Source: Arthrobacter sp. Edens01
GTDB lineage: Bacteria > Actinomycetota > Actinomycetes > Actinomycetales > Micrococcaceae
Assembly: GCF_001307035.1 (NCBI RefSeq)
Contig: NZ_LKIU01000001.1
Location: 1-48,636 of the forward strand
DNA: 48,636 nt
Direction: 5' to 3'
Made by a program: the position numbers and the translations under genes. Below, piece by piece: positions 33,504 through 41,965 of the stretch (position 1 is its first letter; each line of letters starts with the position of its first letter). A model generated the notes under the pieces. It made no database searches, was not told where the DNA came from, and saw only the letters and a program-made list of their open reading frames with translations.

Positions 33504-35168
33504 ATGCTTGCAGACCTGTTGATTACCAATGCCCATGTGCTCACCCAGGATCCCGCACATCCGCGGGCCGGCACCCTGGTAATTCACGGCGGCAGGATCC
33601 TGGCTGTGGATCCGGACATCGACATCCCCGCCCGCACGGTGTTCGACGCCGCGGGGCTGACGGTGGTGCCCGGCTTCAACGATGTGCACAGCCACAGTGT
33701 GTGGTTCGGCCTTGGCCTGATGGAAGCAGCGCTGGGGGATGCCCGTTCGCTGGAGGACGTATATGCCGCAATTGGTGCTGCGGCCGCAGAGCTTGCACCC
33801 GATGACTGGGTGGTTGCCTCGGGTTTCAGTCCCCTGCTGCTCGGCGGCGCCCAGCCGGACCGGGACCGGCTGGACGAGGCTTCGGGCGGCCGGCCGGTGT
33901 GGATCAAGCACTCCTCCGGCCACGCCTGCACCCTGAACAGCGCCGCACTGGACCTGGTAGCCGCGACGCAGGACCTCACCGCCGTGATTGACGGCGGCGT
34001 GGTGGTCCGCGGAGCCGACGGCCGGCCCACCGGCCTCCTCGAAGAAAACGCCATGCGGCTGATCCAGGAACTCATGCTGCCGTATCCGCTGGAGACCATA
34101 GAGAAAGCCCTGGAACTGGCAACGGCGCACTACCTCACCGAAGGCATCACGAGCGTCACCGACGCCGGAATTGCCGGCGGCTGGATTGGCCACTCCCCCC
34201 GGGAGTTCGGCGCCTACCAGTCCGCCCGGGACAAGGGCCTCCTCTCGGTGCGGATGCAGCCCATGCTGGTGCTTGATGCCCTTCGCCCGCTTTCCGGGCA
34301 CTCGGACGACGGCGGCGGCCTGGGGCTGGACGCCGGCATCCGTTCCGGGCTGGGCGATGAATGGCTCCGGATCGGTCCGGTGAAGATTTTCAGCGACGGG
34401 TCGCTGCTGGGCAGCACGGCATACATGTCCGAGGACTATGTGGGCTGCACGCATAACCACGGCTACCTGCAGATGGATGCCGGGGAGCTACGCGAGCAGG
34501 CCCTCGCGGCTTACCGCGCAGGGTGGCCGATTGCCATGCATGCCATTGGAGACGCCGCGGTGGAGCATGCCATCAGCATCATCACCGAGGCGCAGGAGAC
34601 TTACGGCCTGAACTGCTTCCCCAACCGCATCGAGCACGGCGGCGTGGTGCAGCCCGAGCAGCTGGACCGGATCGCGGAGGCGGGGATTGTCCTGGTCCCG
34701 CAGCCGCACTTCATCACCGAATTCGGCGACGGCATGGCGGAGTTGCTCGGCCCCGCCCGCACCGAACTCTCCTACTCGGCCGCCGGGCTGCTGCGCCGCG
34801 GCGCCGTCCTGCCGGGCAGCTCCGACCGTCCCGTCTCAAACGGGCGGCCGCTGGATGTGATGCAGTCCTTCGTCGAACGGCTAACCCCCTCCGGCAGGAC
34901 GTACGGTCCGGAAGAGCGGATCACCGCCGAGCAGGCACTGGCGGCCTACACCACCGGGTCCGCCGCAGCCACCGGCACCTCCGGTGAGAAGGGAAGCCTC
35001 TCCCCCGGCCTCCTCGCGGACCTGGTTTTCCTGGACCAGGATCCAACCACGGTTCACCCCTCCCGGATCGGCGCCACGCAGGTCCTGGGCACCATGGTGG
35101 GCGGCGAGCTCCGCTACGCGCACCCAGACTTCCCCTCCTTTCCCAACACAGCAGAGGACTCCCGATGA
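33504..35168 (+). CDS. Amidohydrolase, YtcJ-like
   Basis: 554 residues of the metal-dependent amidohydrolase superfamily. GLTVVPGFNDVHSHSVW carries the first metal pair H62 and H64; MHAIGDAAVEHA and RIEHGGVV give later metal histidines; GSSDRPVSNGRPLDVMQ holds the conserved late aspartate. YtcJ-like enzymes hydrolyse C-N bonds of cyclic amides or N-acyl compounds, but few have known substrates. The C-terminal DLVFLDQDP strand completes the composite beta domain. ATG 33504 begins with the typical ADLLITNAHVLTQD. It overlaps the next gene by four bases. Confidence 0.88.
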   Translation: MLADLLITNAHVLTQDPAHPRAGTLVIHGGRILAVDPDIDIPARTVFDAAGLTVVPGFNDVHSHSVWFGLGLMEAALGDARSLEDVYAAIGAAAAELAPDDWVVASGFSPLLLGGAQPDRDRLDEASGGRPVWIKHSSGHACTLNSAALDLVAATQDLTAVIDGGVVVRGADGRPTGLLEENAMRLIQELMLPYPLETIEKALELATAHYLTEGITSVTDAGIAGGWIGHSPREFGAYQSARDKGLLSVRMQPMLVLDALRPLSGHSDDGGGLGLDAGIRSGLGDEWLRIGPVKIFSDGSLLGSTAYMSEDYVGCTHNHGYLQMDAGELREQALAAYRAGWPIAMHAIGDAAVEHAISIITEAQETYGLNCFPNRIEHGGVVQPEQLDRIAEAGIVLVPQPHFITEFGDGMAELLGPARTELSYSAAGLLRRGAVLPGSSDRPVSNGRPLDVMQSFVERLTPSGRTYGPEERITAEQALAAYTTGSAAATGTSGEKGSLSPGLLADLVFLDQDPTTVHPSRIGATQVLGTMVGGELRYAHPDFPSFPNTAEDSR

Positions 35169-36412
35169 GCACCAGCAACTCCAGTTTCCTGTCGGACTTC
35201 GCCGTCATGTCCAGCTTCGGCGCCACGGAGGGCGGCGGTGTTGACCGCCAGGCAGGAACAGCCGAAGACCACGCCACCCGCGCCTGGTTCAGCACCTGGC
35301 TGGCGGACCACGGGCTCACCGAGGCCGTGGACCCGGCGGGCAACCAGTTCGGGCTGGCCGAGCTCGTTCCCGGCGCCCCCTGGGTCCTGCTCGGCTCGCA
35401 CCTGGACTCGCAGCCGCTGGCTGGACGGTACGACGGCGCCTACGGAGTTCTGGCAGCCGCCCATGCAGTGGTCCGTGCAGCTGCCGCTGCGGAAGCAGGC
35501 GAGCTGGTCCCCGCCTTCAACCTGGCCGTGGTGAACTGGTTCAACGAGGAAGGCAGCCGCTTCACCCCCAGCATGATGGGCAGCGGTGTCTTTACCGGCA
35601 AGCTGCCCCTCGAAACGGCTCACGCCACCTCTGACCTGGCCGGCACCACCGTGGCCCAGGCGCTGGGCAGCCCGTCCGCGCCGGGCACTGCCCCAACCTT
35701 GGACTCGGTTGCCCGCTACGCGGAAATCCATATTGAACAGGGCCGGATCCTGGAGGAGACCGGGACCCAGGTAGGCATTGTGGACAAGACCTGGGCGGCC
35801 GCGAAGTACCGGGTCACGGTTGACGGAGACCAGTCCCACACCGGGTCCACGCGGATGGTTGACCGTCGGGATGCCCTCTATGGATCAGCGCTGGTCATCG
35901 CCGCTGCCCGGGACCTCACCGATGAATTCGAACCAGGCCTGCTGCACAGCTCGGTCTCCCAGCTGCAGGTGCTGCCCAACTCTCCGGTGACGATCGCCCG
36001 CCAGGTGGTCATGAACCTGGACCTTCGCTCACCTGATGAATCCGTCCTGTCCCGCGCGATGGACCTGCTGGACAAGCGGATTGCCGACGCCGAAGCCCGG
36101 TCCCGCACGGAGATCTCCCTGGCGCTCACGCACCAGTGGGGACTGAACCCGTACCAGCCCGCCGGCGTCCAGCTGGGCCGGGCCGCGGCAGCTGCGCTTG
36201 GTTTCAGCCACAGGGACATCATGACCGTGGCAGGGCATGACTCCACCAACCTCAAGGACCATGTGCCCACCGTGATGCTGTTTGTACCCAGCGTGGAGGG
36301 CATCTCGCACAACGAAGCTGAATTCACCCGTGATGAAGACGCCGTTCGCGGCGTCGAACTCCTTGCCGAGGTGGCGCGGCGGCTGGTGCGCGGAGATTCG
36401 GTGGAGGACTAG
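35165..36412 (+). CDS. M20 family amidase/N-carbamoyl-amino-acid hydrolase-like
   Basis: 415 residues. Zn-site motifs: LLGSHLDSQPLAGRYDGAYG, VVNWFNEEGSRF, EIHIEQGRILEE and the late GISHNEAEF. This set is typical of the hydantoinase/carbamoylase branch of M20 (AllC, UraA and L-carbamoylase relatives) rather than of peptidases. The gene starts inside the stop of the amidohydrolase gene (ATGA), so the two act in one pathway: ring or amide opening followed by removal of a carbamoyl or acyl group. The substrate is unknown. Confidence 0.88.
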   Translation: MSTSNSSFLSDFAVMSSFGATEGGGVDRQAGTAEDHATRAWFSTWLADHGLTEAVDPAGNQFGLAELVPGAPWVLLGSHLDSQPLAGRYDGAYGVLAAAHAVVRAAAAAEAGELVPAFNLAVVNWFNEEGSRFTPSMMGSGVFTGKLPLETAHATSDLAGTTVAQALGSPSAPGTAPTLDSVARYAEIHIEQGRILEETGTQVGIVDKTWAAAKYRVTVDGDQSHTGSTRMVDRRDALYGSALVIAAARDLTDEFEPGLLHSSVSQLQVLPNSPVTIARQVVMNLDLRSPDESVLSRAMDLLDKRIADAEARSRTEISLALTHQWGLNPYQPAGVQLGRAAAAALGFSHRDIMTVAGHDSTNLKDHVPTVMLFVPSVEGISHNEAEFTRDEDAVRGVELLAEVARRLVRGDSVED

Positions 36413-36493
36413 CCCGGAGCAGCGCCGGATCCCTTCTGGCGCGCCGCCGCCGCGCGTAGACTCCCAGGCACTGCCTGCGAGAGGAAGCGAGCC

Positions 36494-38203
36494 ATGAGCG
36501 ATCCGCACCAGCCCGCCTGGTGGACCAGCGCCGTCGTCTATCAGATCTATCCGCGCAGTTTCGCGGACGGCAACGGGGACGGAATTGGGGACCTGCGCGG
36601 AATCCTCGCCCACGTGGACTACCTGCAGGACCTGGGGGTCGACGTCGTCTGGTTGTCCCCGGTGCACGAGTCACCGCAGCGGGACAACGGGTACGACATC
36701 TCCAACTACCGCCGGATCGACCGGTTGTTCGGCACCGAAGAGGACTTCGACGAGCTGCTGGGACAGCTTCATGTGCGGGGCATGAAGCTGGTGATGGATC
36801 TGGTGGTCAACCACACCTCCAGCGAGCACCCTGTGTTCAAGGAGGCCCGGAAGTCACGGGAGAATCCGTACCGTGACTATTTCTGGTGGCGGGATGCGCG
36901 GCCGGGCTTTGAACCCGGGGAGCCCGGCGCGGAGCCGAACAACTGGGGCTCGCACTTCGGAGGTCCGGCGTGGACCTTCGAACCCGAAACCGGGCAGTAC
37001 TACCTGCACCTGTTCACGCCGCATCAGCCGGACCTGAACTGGGAAAACCCCAAGGTCCGGCATGACGTTTATGAGACGATGCGCTGGTGGCTGGACCGCG
37101 GCGTGGACGGTTTCCGGATGGACGTCATCAACTTCATCTCCAAGGACCTCGCCCTTCCTGACGGCTTGGTGGGAGCGGGCAGTGTCTGGGGTGACGGTTC
37201 CCCGCACTTCACCAACGGCCCGCGGATCCACGAGTTCCTGCAGGAGATGCGCCGGGAGGTGTTCTCAGGGCGCGACGGGGACTTTCTCACCGTCGGTGAA
37301 ACACCCGGGGCCACGGTGGACCAGGCACTGCTCTATACCGACCCGTACCGGGGAGAACTGGACATGGTGTTCCAGTTTGAGCATGTGAGCCTGGACCAGA
37401 TCGGCGGGCGGAAGTGGGATTACCGGCCGCTCAGTCTGCCGGACCTGAAGACTTCGTGGAACCGGTGGCAGCGCGGACTCGCGGACCGCGGCTGGAACAG
37501 CCTCTACCTGAGCAACCATGACCAGCCGCGTCATCTGTCCCGGTTCGGGAAGGATGACGAATTCCGCTACGAATCAGCCACGCTCTGGGCCACGCTGCTG
37601 CATCTGCAGCGCGGCACTCCGTATGTGTACCAGGGTGAAGAAATCGGGATGACCAATGCCGGCTTCACCTCGATTGACCAGTACCGCGATGTTGAGTCAC
37701 TGAACTTCTACGCGGAGTCCACGGCGCAGGGCATGCCCGCCGAAGAGGCCCTCGAAGCACTGCGTGCCATGAGCCGGGACAATCCCCGCACCCCGATGCA
37801 GTGGACTGCGGGCCCGAACGCGGGCTTCACTGAGGGCCGGCCCTGGATCGACGTCAACCCGAACCACGTGCGCATCAATGCCGATACCGACCGTTCCGCG
37901 GAGAAATCGGTCTTCCGGTATTACCAGGACCTCATCCGGCTGCGGCACACCCACGATGTGGTTGTTCTTGGCGACTTCCACTTGGAAGCGCCTGAACACC
38001 CTCACCTGTTCGCCTACCGGCGCCGGCTGGACGAGGCAGAATGGCTCATCCTCGCGAACGTCTCGGATCAGGAGCTGGAACTGCCCGCTGTTTTGGCGGA
38101 GGAGGGTGCTCTGGTCCTGGGTAACTATGCCGAGCCCGGCGAGGCTGGAAGACTGCGCCCTTGGGAGGCTCGTGTGGTGCACGTTGCCGGGGCCGGAACG
38201 TAA
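36494..38203 (+). CDS. GH13 alpha-glucosidase (oligo-1,6-glucosidase type)
   Basis: 569 residues. The (beta/alpha)8 barrel starts VYQIYPRSFADGNGDGIGDLRG. Catalytic residues: nucleophile D210 (GFRMDVI), acid/base E269 (VGETPG) and transition-state aspartate D343 (SNHDQPR). The QPDLNWENPKV region matches the GH13 subfamilies acting on short alpha-glucosides such as isomaltose, sucrose or trehalulose. No signal peptide, so it is intracellular and needs imported sugar, but no sugar transporter gene is adjacent. GAGAGGAAG lies 7-12 bases before ATG 36494. A weak -10-like TAGACT stands at about 36459. Confidence 0.93.
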   Translation: MSDPHQPAWWTSAVVYQIYPRSFADGNGDGIGDLRGILAHVDYLQDLGVDVVWLSPVHESPQRDNGYDISNYRRIDRLFGTEEDFDELLGQLHVRGMKLVMDLVVNHTSSEHPVFKEARKSRENPYRDYFWWRDARPGFEPGEPGAEPNNWGSHFGGPAWTFEPETGQYYLHLFTPHQPDLNWENPKVRHDVYETMRWWLDRGVDGFRMDVINFISKDLALPDGLVGAGSVWGDGSPHFTNGPRIHEFLQEMRREVFSGRDGDFLTVGETPGATVDQALLYTDPYRGELDMVFQFEHVSLDQIGGRKWDYRPLSLPDLKTSWNRWQRGLADRGWNSLYLSNHDQPRHLSRFGKDDEFRYESATLWATLLHLQRGTPYVYQGEEIGMTNAGFTSIDQYRDVESLNFYAESTAQGMPAEEALEALRAMSRDNPRTPMQWTAGPNAGFTEGRPWIDVNPNHVRINADTDRSAEKSVFRYYQDLIRLRHTHDVVVLGDFHLEAPEHPHLFAYRRRLDEAEWLILANVSDQELELPAVLAEEGALVLGNYAEPGEAGRLRPWEARVVHVAGAGT

Positions 38204-38237
38204 CTTTCGAGGAGCCTCTGCTTGCAGCACAAATTTC

Positions 38238-38252
38238 GTTGACGAATTCAAC
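38238..38252. promoter_or_regulatory. Inverted repeat in the leader of the PhnD-P450 operon
   Basis: GTTGA-cgaat-TCAAC is an inverted repeat in an AT-rich patch of the 215-base gap before the PhnD-like gene. It overlaps a TTGACG that could be a -35 box, though no good -10 is seen 16-18 bases further. It is a candidate operator for the PaaX-family regulator encoded in the operon. Confidence 0.35.
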
Positions 38253-38418
38253 AATTGGTGATTCAGTGTGATCTACGCCATATCCTGATCCGTATTCACT
38301 TCGGCTCAATAGGCCACAGTTCATGTGACTTTCGACCCCGTAAGTGTTGCTCAAGGTCCCGGGGATTGGGCAATGGCGGCCATGCACCGTTCCGGCAACC
38401 AGAGGATCAGAGTCGATC

Positions 38419-39411
38419 ATGCACAAGAGCTTCAAGACCGTCACCGCGCTGGCCGCTGCCAGTCTCCTTCTCACCGCCTGCGGCGCCAGCCCCAATGCCC
38501 GCCCTGCGTCGACAGGCGGTTCGAGCGATGCACCGCAGTCGCTGGTTTTTGCCGTTGTGCCCACTGACAACAGCAAGGAACTCGAGGAAAGCTTCAAGCC
38601 CATCGTGGCCGCAATCGAAAAGGAAACGGGCCTCCCCACCACGATTGAGGCAGTCAGCAGCAACGCGGGCGTAATCGAAGCGCAGGCAGCCGAGCGCGTT
38701 GATGTGGCAACCTACGGCGCGTTCTCCTATTACCTTGCCCAGAACGTCGCGGACGTCACCCCGATTGCAATGGACCAGCGGACCCCTGCCGCCGGCTCCG
38801 GTGCAGTCCAGTCGCTGGGGGTGGTGGCCGCAGGTGCGGATATCAAAGAACTGGCGGACGTGGAAGGCAAGGATGTCTGCTTCACGGATCCCGCTTCAAG
38901 CACCGGATATCTGGCCGCGGCAGCTGGTTTGATTGCGATCGGCCTCGATCCCAAGAACGACATCAATCCGATTTTCGCGGGTTCGCATGATGTAGCTGTC
39001 ACCCAGATGCTGGCCGGCGACTGCGACGTCGCGTTCGTGGCCGGAACCTTCATTACCGATCTGCTCCCGGCACGCGGGGTCATCAAGGACGGCGATGTGG
39101 ACACCATCTGGACCTCCCCGGATATTCCAGGCACCCCGATGGTGATTGGAAACTGGCTGCCGGAGGATCTTCGCACCCAGATCACTGATGCCGTGCTCAA
39201 ATACAACGCTGTGACCGCAGCTGAAGCGGGCCTCTGCCCGGAAAACCAGCGTGAGTCACTCGCCCCGTGGGGCAACGAATATGCAGGCAAGATGGCCTGC
39301 CAGTGGGGCGGGACCGGAGCCTTCGCATTTGAACCGGCCACTGAGGAGGACTTTGCATCGATCCGCGAGATCTGCGAGACCACGCAGGCCGAAGTATGCC
39401 GGAACGAGTAA
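38419..39411 (+). CDS. phnD: PhnD-like substrate-binding lipoprotein
   Basis: 330 residues. Lipoprotein signal with lipobox LTAC at residues 19-22. The mature protein has the PhnD/PtxB phosphonate-phosphite fold pattern: LVFAVVPTDNSKELEESFKPIVAAIEKETG, the segment CFTDPASSTGYLAAA that matches the oxyanion-binding S-T/S-S-G loop region of PhnD, and SHDVAVTQMLAGDCDVAF. The family binds phosphonates, phosphite or, in divergent members, other anions. Six mature cysteines (VCF, GDC, LCP, ACQ, ICE, EVC) suggest three disulphides, which is unusual. The ATG at 38419 matches the signal peptide. Neighbours are the matching ATPase and permease and then a P450, not phosphonate-degrading enzymes, so the real ligand is uncertain. 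Confidence 0.88.
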   Translation: MHKSFKTVTALAAASLLLTACGASPNARPASTGGSSDAPQSLVFAVVPTDNSKELEESFKPIVAAIEKETGLPTTIEAVSSNAGVIEAQAAERVDVATYGAFSYYLAQNVADVTPIAMDQRTPAAGSGAVQSLGVVAAGADIKELADVEGKDVCFTDPASSTGYLAAAAGLIAIGLDPKNDINPIFAGSHDVAVTQMLAGDCDVAFVAGTFITDLLPARGVIKDGDVDTIWTSPDIPGTPMVIGNWLPEDLRTQITDAVLKYNAVTAAEAGLCPENQRESLAPWGNEYAGKMACQWGGTGAFAFEPATEEDFASIREICETTQAEVCRNE

Positions 39412-39427
39412 TTCCCAGGAGCACCGA

Positions 39428-40270
39428 ATGACCATCCCCGAACGCCTAAAAGACTCAGGACCCCATCCTTTGGCTCATCAGTCCACCGCTGGCGGCGTCA
39501 GTGCCGCCAGCACGCAACCCAGCCTCGTCCTGCGGGATCTTGGCATCAGCTTCGGCTCGAAAGAGGTCCTCCGGGATGTGAACCTTCAGGTGCAGCCGGG
39601 ACAATTTGTGGCCCTGGTCGGCCCGTCCGGTGCCGGCAAATCGACGCTGCTGCGCCTGATCAACGGCAGCCACCGCCCCACCACCGGGACGGTTTCGGTT
39701 CTGGGTGTGAACCCGGGAACCTGCGGACGAAGGAGCCTGCAAAAACTGCGCACCCGCGTGGGATTCGTATTTCAGCAGTTCGGGCTGGTCGGACGGCTCA
39801 GCGCGATGGAAAACGTACTCATGGGGACGCTGGGGTCGCTCAGGATGCCGCGCTACGGGATTTCCACCTACCCCAGGCAACTGCGGGAAAAAGCCGTGGC
39901 GAATTTGGAGCGGGTAGGGCTGGTCGATCAGCGGTTCCAGCGTTGTGACACTCTGTCCGGCGGCCAGCAGCAGCGCGTCGCGATCGCAAGGACCCTGATG
40001 CAGGACGCCGAGATTGTCCTGGCCGACGAGCCCGTCGCGTCGCTGGATCCCAGCGCGAGCATGTCCGTACTGAACACCCTGAAGAGACTAAGTGCGGAGG
40101 ACGGATTCACGGTGGTCTGTTCCCTGCACCAGGTTGACCTGGCCCTGCAGGTCTCCGACAGGGTGGTGGCGGTGCGGAACGGCTCGCTCATCCTCGACAC
40201 ACGGACGTCAGATACCTCGGAGGAGGCGCTCCGGGCCATCTACGAAAAGGCGAAGGGCGCCCGCCCATGA
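39428..40270 (+). CDS. phnC: PhnC-like ABC ATPase
   Basis: 280 residues. Walker A GPSGAGKST (65-73), signature TLSGGQQQRVAIARTL, Walker B IVLADEPVASLDP and H-loop CSLHQVDLAL are intact. The domain is of PhnC type (phosphonate/phosphite importers). The first 30 residues are extra and poorly ordered. AGGAG is 6 bases before ATG 39428. The stop overlaps the start of the permease gene (ATGA). Confidence 0.92.
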   Translation: MTIPERLKDSGPHPLAHQSTAGGVSAASTQPSLVLRDLGISFGSKEVLRDVNLQVQPGQFVALVGPSGAGKSTLLRLINGSHRPTTGTVSVLGVNPGTCGRRSLQKLRTRVGFVFQQFGLVGRLSAMENVLMGTLGSLRMPRYGISTYPRQLREKAVANLERVGLVDQRFQRCDTLSGGQQQRVAIARTLMQDAEIVLADEPVASLDPSASMSVLNTLKRLSAEDGFTVVCSLHQVDLALQVSDRVVAVRNGSLILDTRTSDTSEEALRAIYEKAKGARP

Positions 40271-41964
40271 GCGGCACAATGAAGGAAACTGCCGCGGACA
40301 CCCGGCCAGACGGCGTCGGCACGAAACGCCGGCGTTCCAACAGCGGGCAGCTGCCGCCAGGGGCCACGCAGGCAGTACCCAAACGCCCTCGTGTTTCCGC
40401 GGCAACCCTGGGCATTCCGCTTGCCTACCTGGCCGTAACCGTCTTCGGTGTCTGGTGGATTGACATTCGTCCGGCCGCCGTCGCGGCCGGTTTCGGAGAC
40501 ATTGCCCGGCTGCTGGAGCGGATGGTTCCGCCCACCACGGGGCCGTTTCCCGATCTGCTGGCCCTGACCCTGGAAACTCTGTGGATCGCGGTTGCGGGTA
40601 CCGGTTTGGCGACCATTGCGTCGGTGTTCCTCGCCGCAGCGGCATCCCGTCACTTCACCGGCCCCCGGGTGGTCCGGTGGCTTGCCCAGGGCATCATCAT
40701 CGTGACACGGGCCGTCCCGTCGCTGATCTTCGCCATCCTTTTCGTGCGTATTTTCGGCCTTGGCCCTCTTGCCGGCGGACTCGCAATCGCCTTCCACTCG
40801 ATCGGCATGGTCGGAAAGATGATGGCGGACGTATTCGAGGAGCAGGCACCCTCCCCGCGCGAAGCGATTGCCTCGGTCGGAGCGAACCGGCTGCAAAATT
40901 TCGTGTCCACTACCCTGACTCGTGCCCTTCCGGCGGTCACGTCACTGGTGATCTACCGGCTGGATATCAATGTCCGTGCCTCTGCCATCCTCGGGCTGGT
41001 GGGCGCGGGAGGTATTGGTGTTGCCCTGCAGACTGCAATCGGCTCACTCAACTACCGCCGTGCCGCGGGCATCATCCTGGTGATCGTCTGCCTGCTCCTC
41101 ATCCTGGAGCTCGTGGCTTATCTGGTGCAGCGGGCGGTCGCCGAACACGCCGATGAACATACCCAATCCCAACTCCATGTTGCCGGCGCGGCCCAGGCTG
41201 ATCCCGGCTGGAACCGGTCCAGGGTGCTGCGTACCGCTGCTGCTGTTTCGGCACTGATGCTGTTCCTCTTTTCACTGAGCCAGCTTTCCCTCAACCCGGC
41301 CCGTCTCGGCCAGGCCTGGGATAACGCGGCGGCACTCCTCTCGGGATTCGTGCCGCCGGTGTTTACGGAACAGATCCTGCTCGGGATATTCGAAAGCGTC
41401 ATCATGGCCTTTACGGCGACCTTCTTCGGGGTTCTTCTGGGTCTGATCATCGCTGTACTCTCCACCCGCCATCTCATCCGTTTCGAGCCGCTCTCCCTCA
41501 CACTGCGCGCGGTGGTGGTCTTTATGCGCGGCATCCCGGACATCGTCTACGCGCTGATTTTTGTTGCCGCACTGGGGCTGGGACCGTTTGCAGGTTTTTT
41601 GGCGTTGTCCATTTCGTGCACTGCCCTGGCCTCCAAATTCTTTACGGACTCCCTCCAGAACGTGGACCCCGCTCCACTCCGGGCCCTGGAGGCCACCGGA
41701 GCCGGCCGCGTTCAGGTCTTCGTCAGCGGCGTCTGGCCCCAGTTTGTGCCGAGCTTCATCGGCAACAGCCTGTTCACCTCGGACCTGGCGCTGCGGGAAT
41801 CAGCAGTGCTGGGCATCGTGGGAGCCGGCGGGATCGGATTCCTGCTGGACGAATCAGTGGCAACACTCAACTACCAGCAGACGGCAGGCATCCTGATCGG
41901 CCTGATCGTTGTGGTCGTGGCGCTAGAATCCGTGGCCCGCTGGGCCCGCAGAAAGGTTATCTGA
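40267..41964 (+). CDS. phnE: Fused double PhnE-type permease
   Basis: 565 residues, twice the usual PhnE. Two homologous permease domains are joined: about 45-285 (SLIFAILFVRIFGLGPLAGGLAIAFHSIGMVGKMMADVFEE..., EAIASVGANRLQNF) and about 315-560 (DIVYALIFVAALGLGPFAGFLALSISCTALASKFFTDSLQ, RALEATGAGRVQVF). Each half keeps its own EAA docking loop and the motif GAGGIG. The single chain replaces the heterodimer PhnE1-PhnE2. A linker of about 30 residues lies between. The N terminus has about 35 polar residues. ATG 40267 overlaps the phnC stop; the stop is one base before the P450 start, which makes translation coupling very likely. Confidence 0.92.
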   Translation: MSGTMKETAADTRPDGVGTKRRRSNSGQLPPGATQAVPKRPRVSAATLGIPLAYLAVTVFGVWWIDIRPAAVAAGFGDIARLLERMVPPTTGPFPDLLALTLETLWIAVAGTGLATIASVFLAAAASRHFTGPRVVRWLAQGIIIVTRAVPSLIFAILFVRIFGLGPLAGGLAIAFHSIGMVGKMMADVFEEQAPSPREAIASVGANRLQNFVSTTLTRALPAVTSLVIYRLDINVRASAILGLVGAGGIGVALQTAIGSLNYRRAAGIILVIVCLLLILELVAYLVQRAVAEHADEHTQSQLHVAGAAQADPGWNRSRVLRTAAAVSALMLFLFSLSQLSLNPARLGQAWDNAAALLSGFVPPVFTEQILLGIFESVIMAFTATFFGVLLGLIIAVLSTRHLIRFEPLSLTLRAVVVFMRGIPDIVYALIFVAALGLGPFAGFLALSISCTALASKFFTDSLQNVDPAPLRALEATGAGRVQVFVSGVWPQFVPSFIGNSLFTSDLALRESAVLGIVGAGGIGFLLDESVATLNYQQTAGILIGLIVVVVALESVARWARRKVI

Positions 41965-41965
41965 A

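Noticed and set aside
33237-34460. A 407-codon minus-strand frame opposite the amidohydrolase gene and the PucR promoter
   Set aside because: It runs through a regulatory gap and the conserved metal-site region of the real gene; the protein has no fold-like pattern.
38419-41964. A straightforward phosphonate utilisation operon
   Set aside because: Only transporter genes are present; no C-P lyase, phosphonatase, phosphonoacetaldehyde or phosphite dehydrogenase gene occurs in the window.
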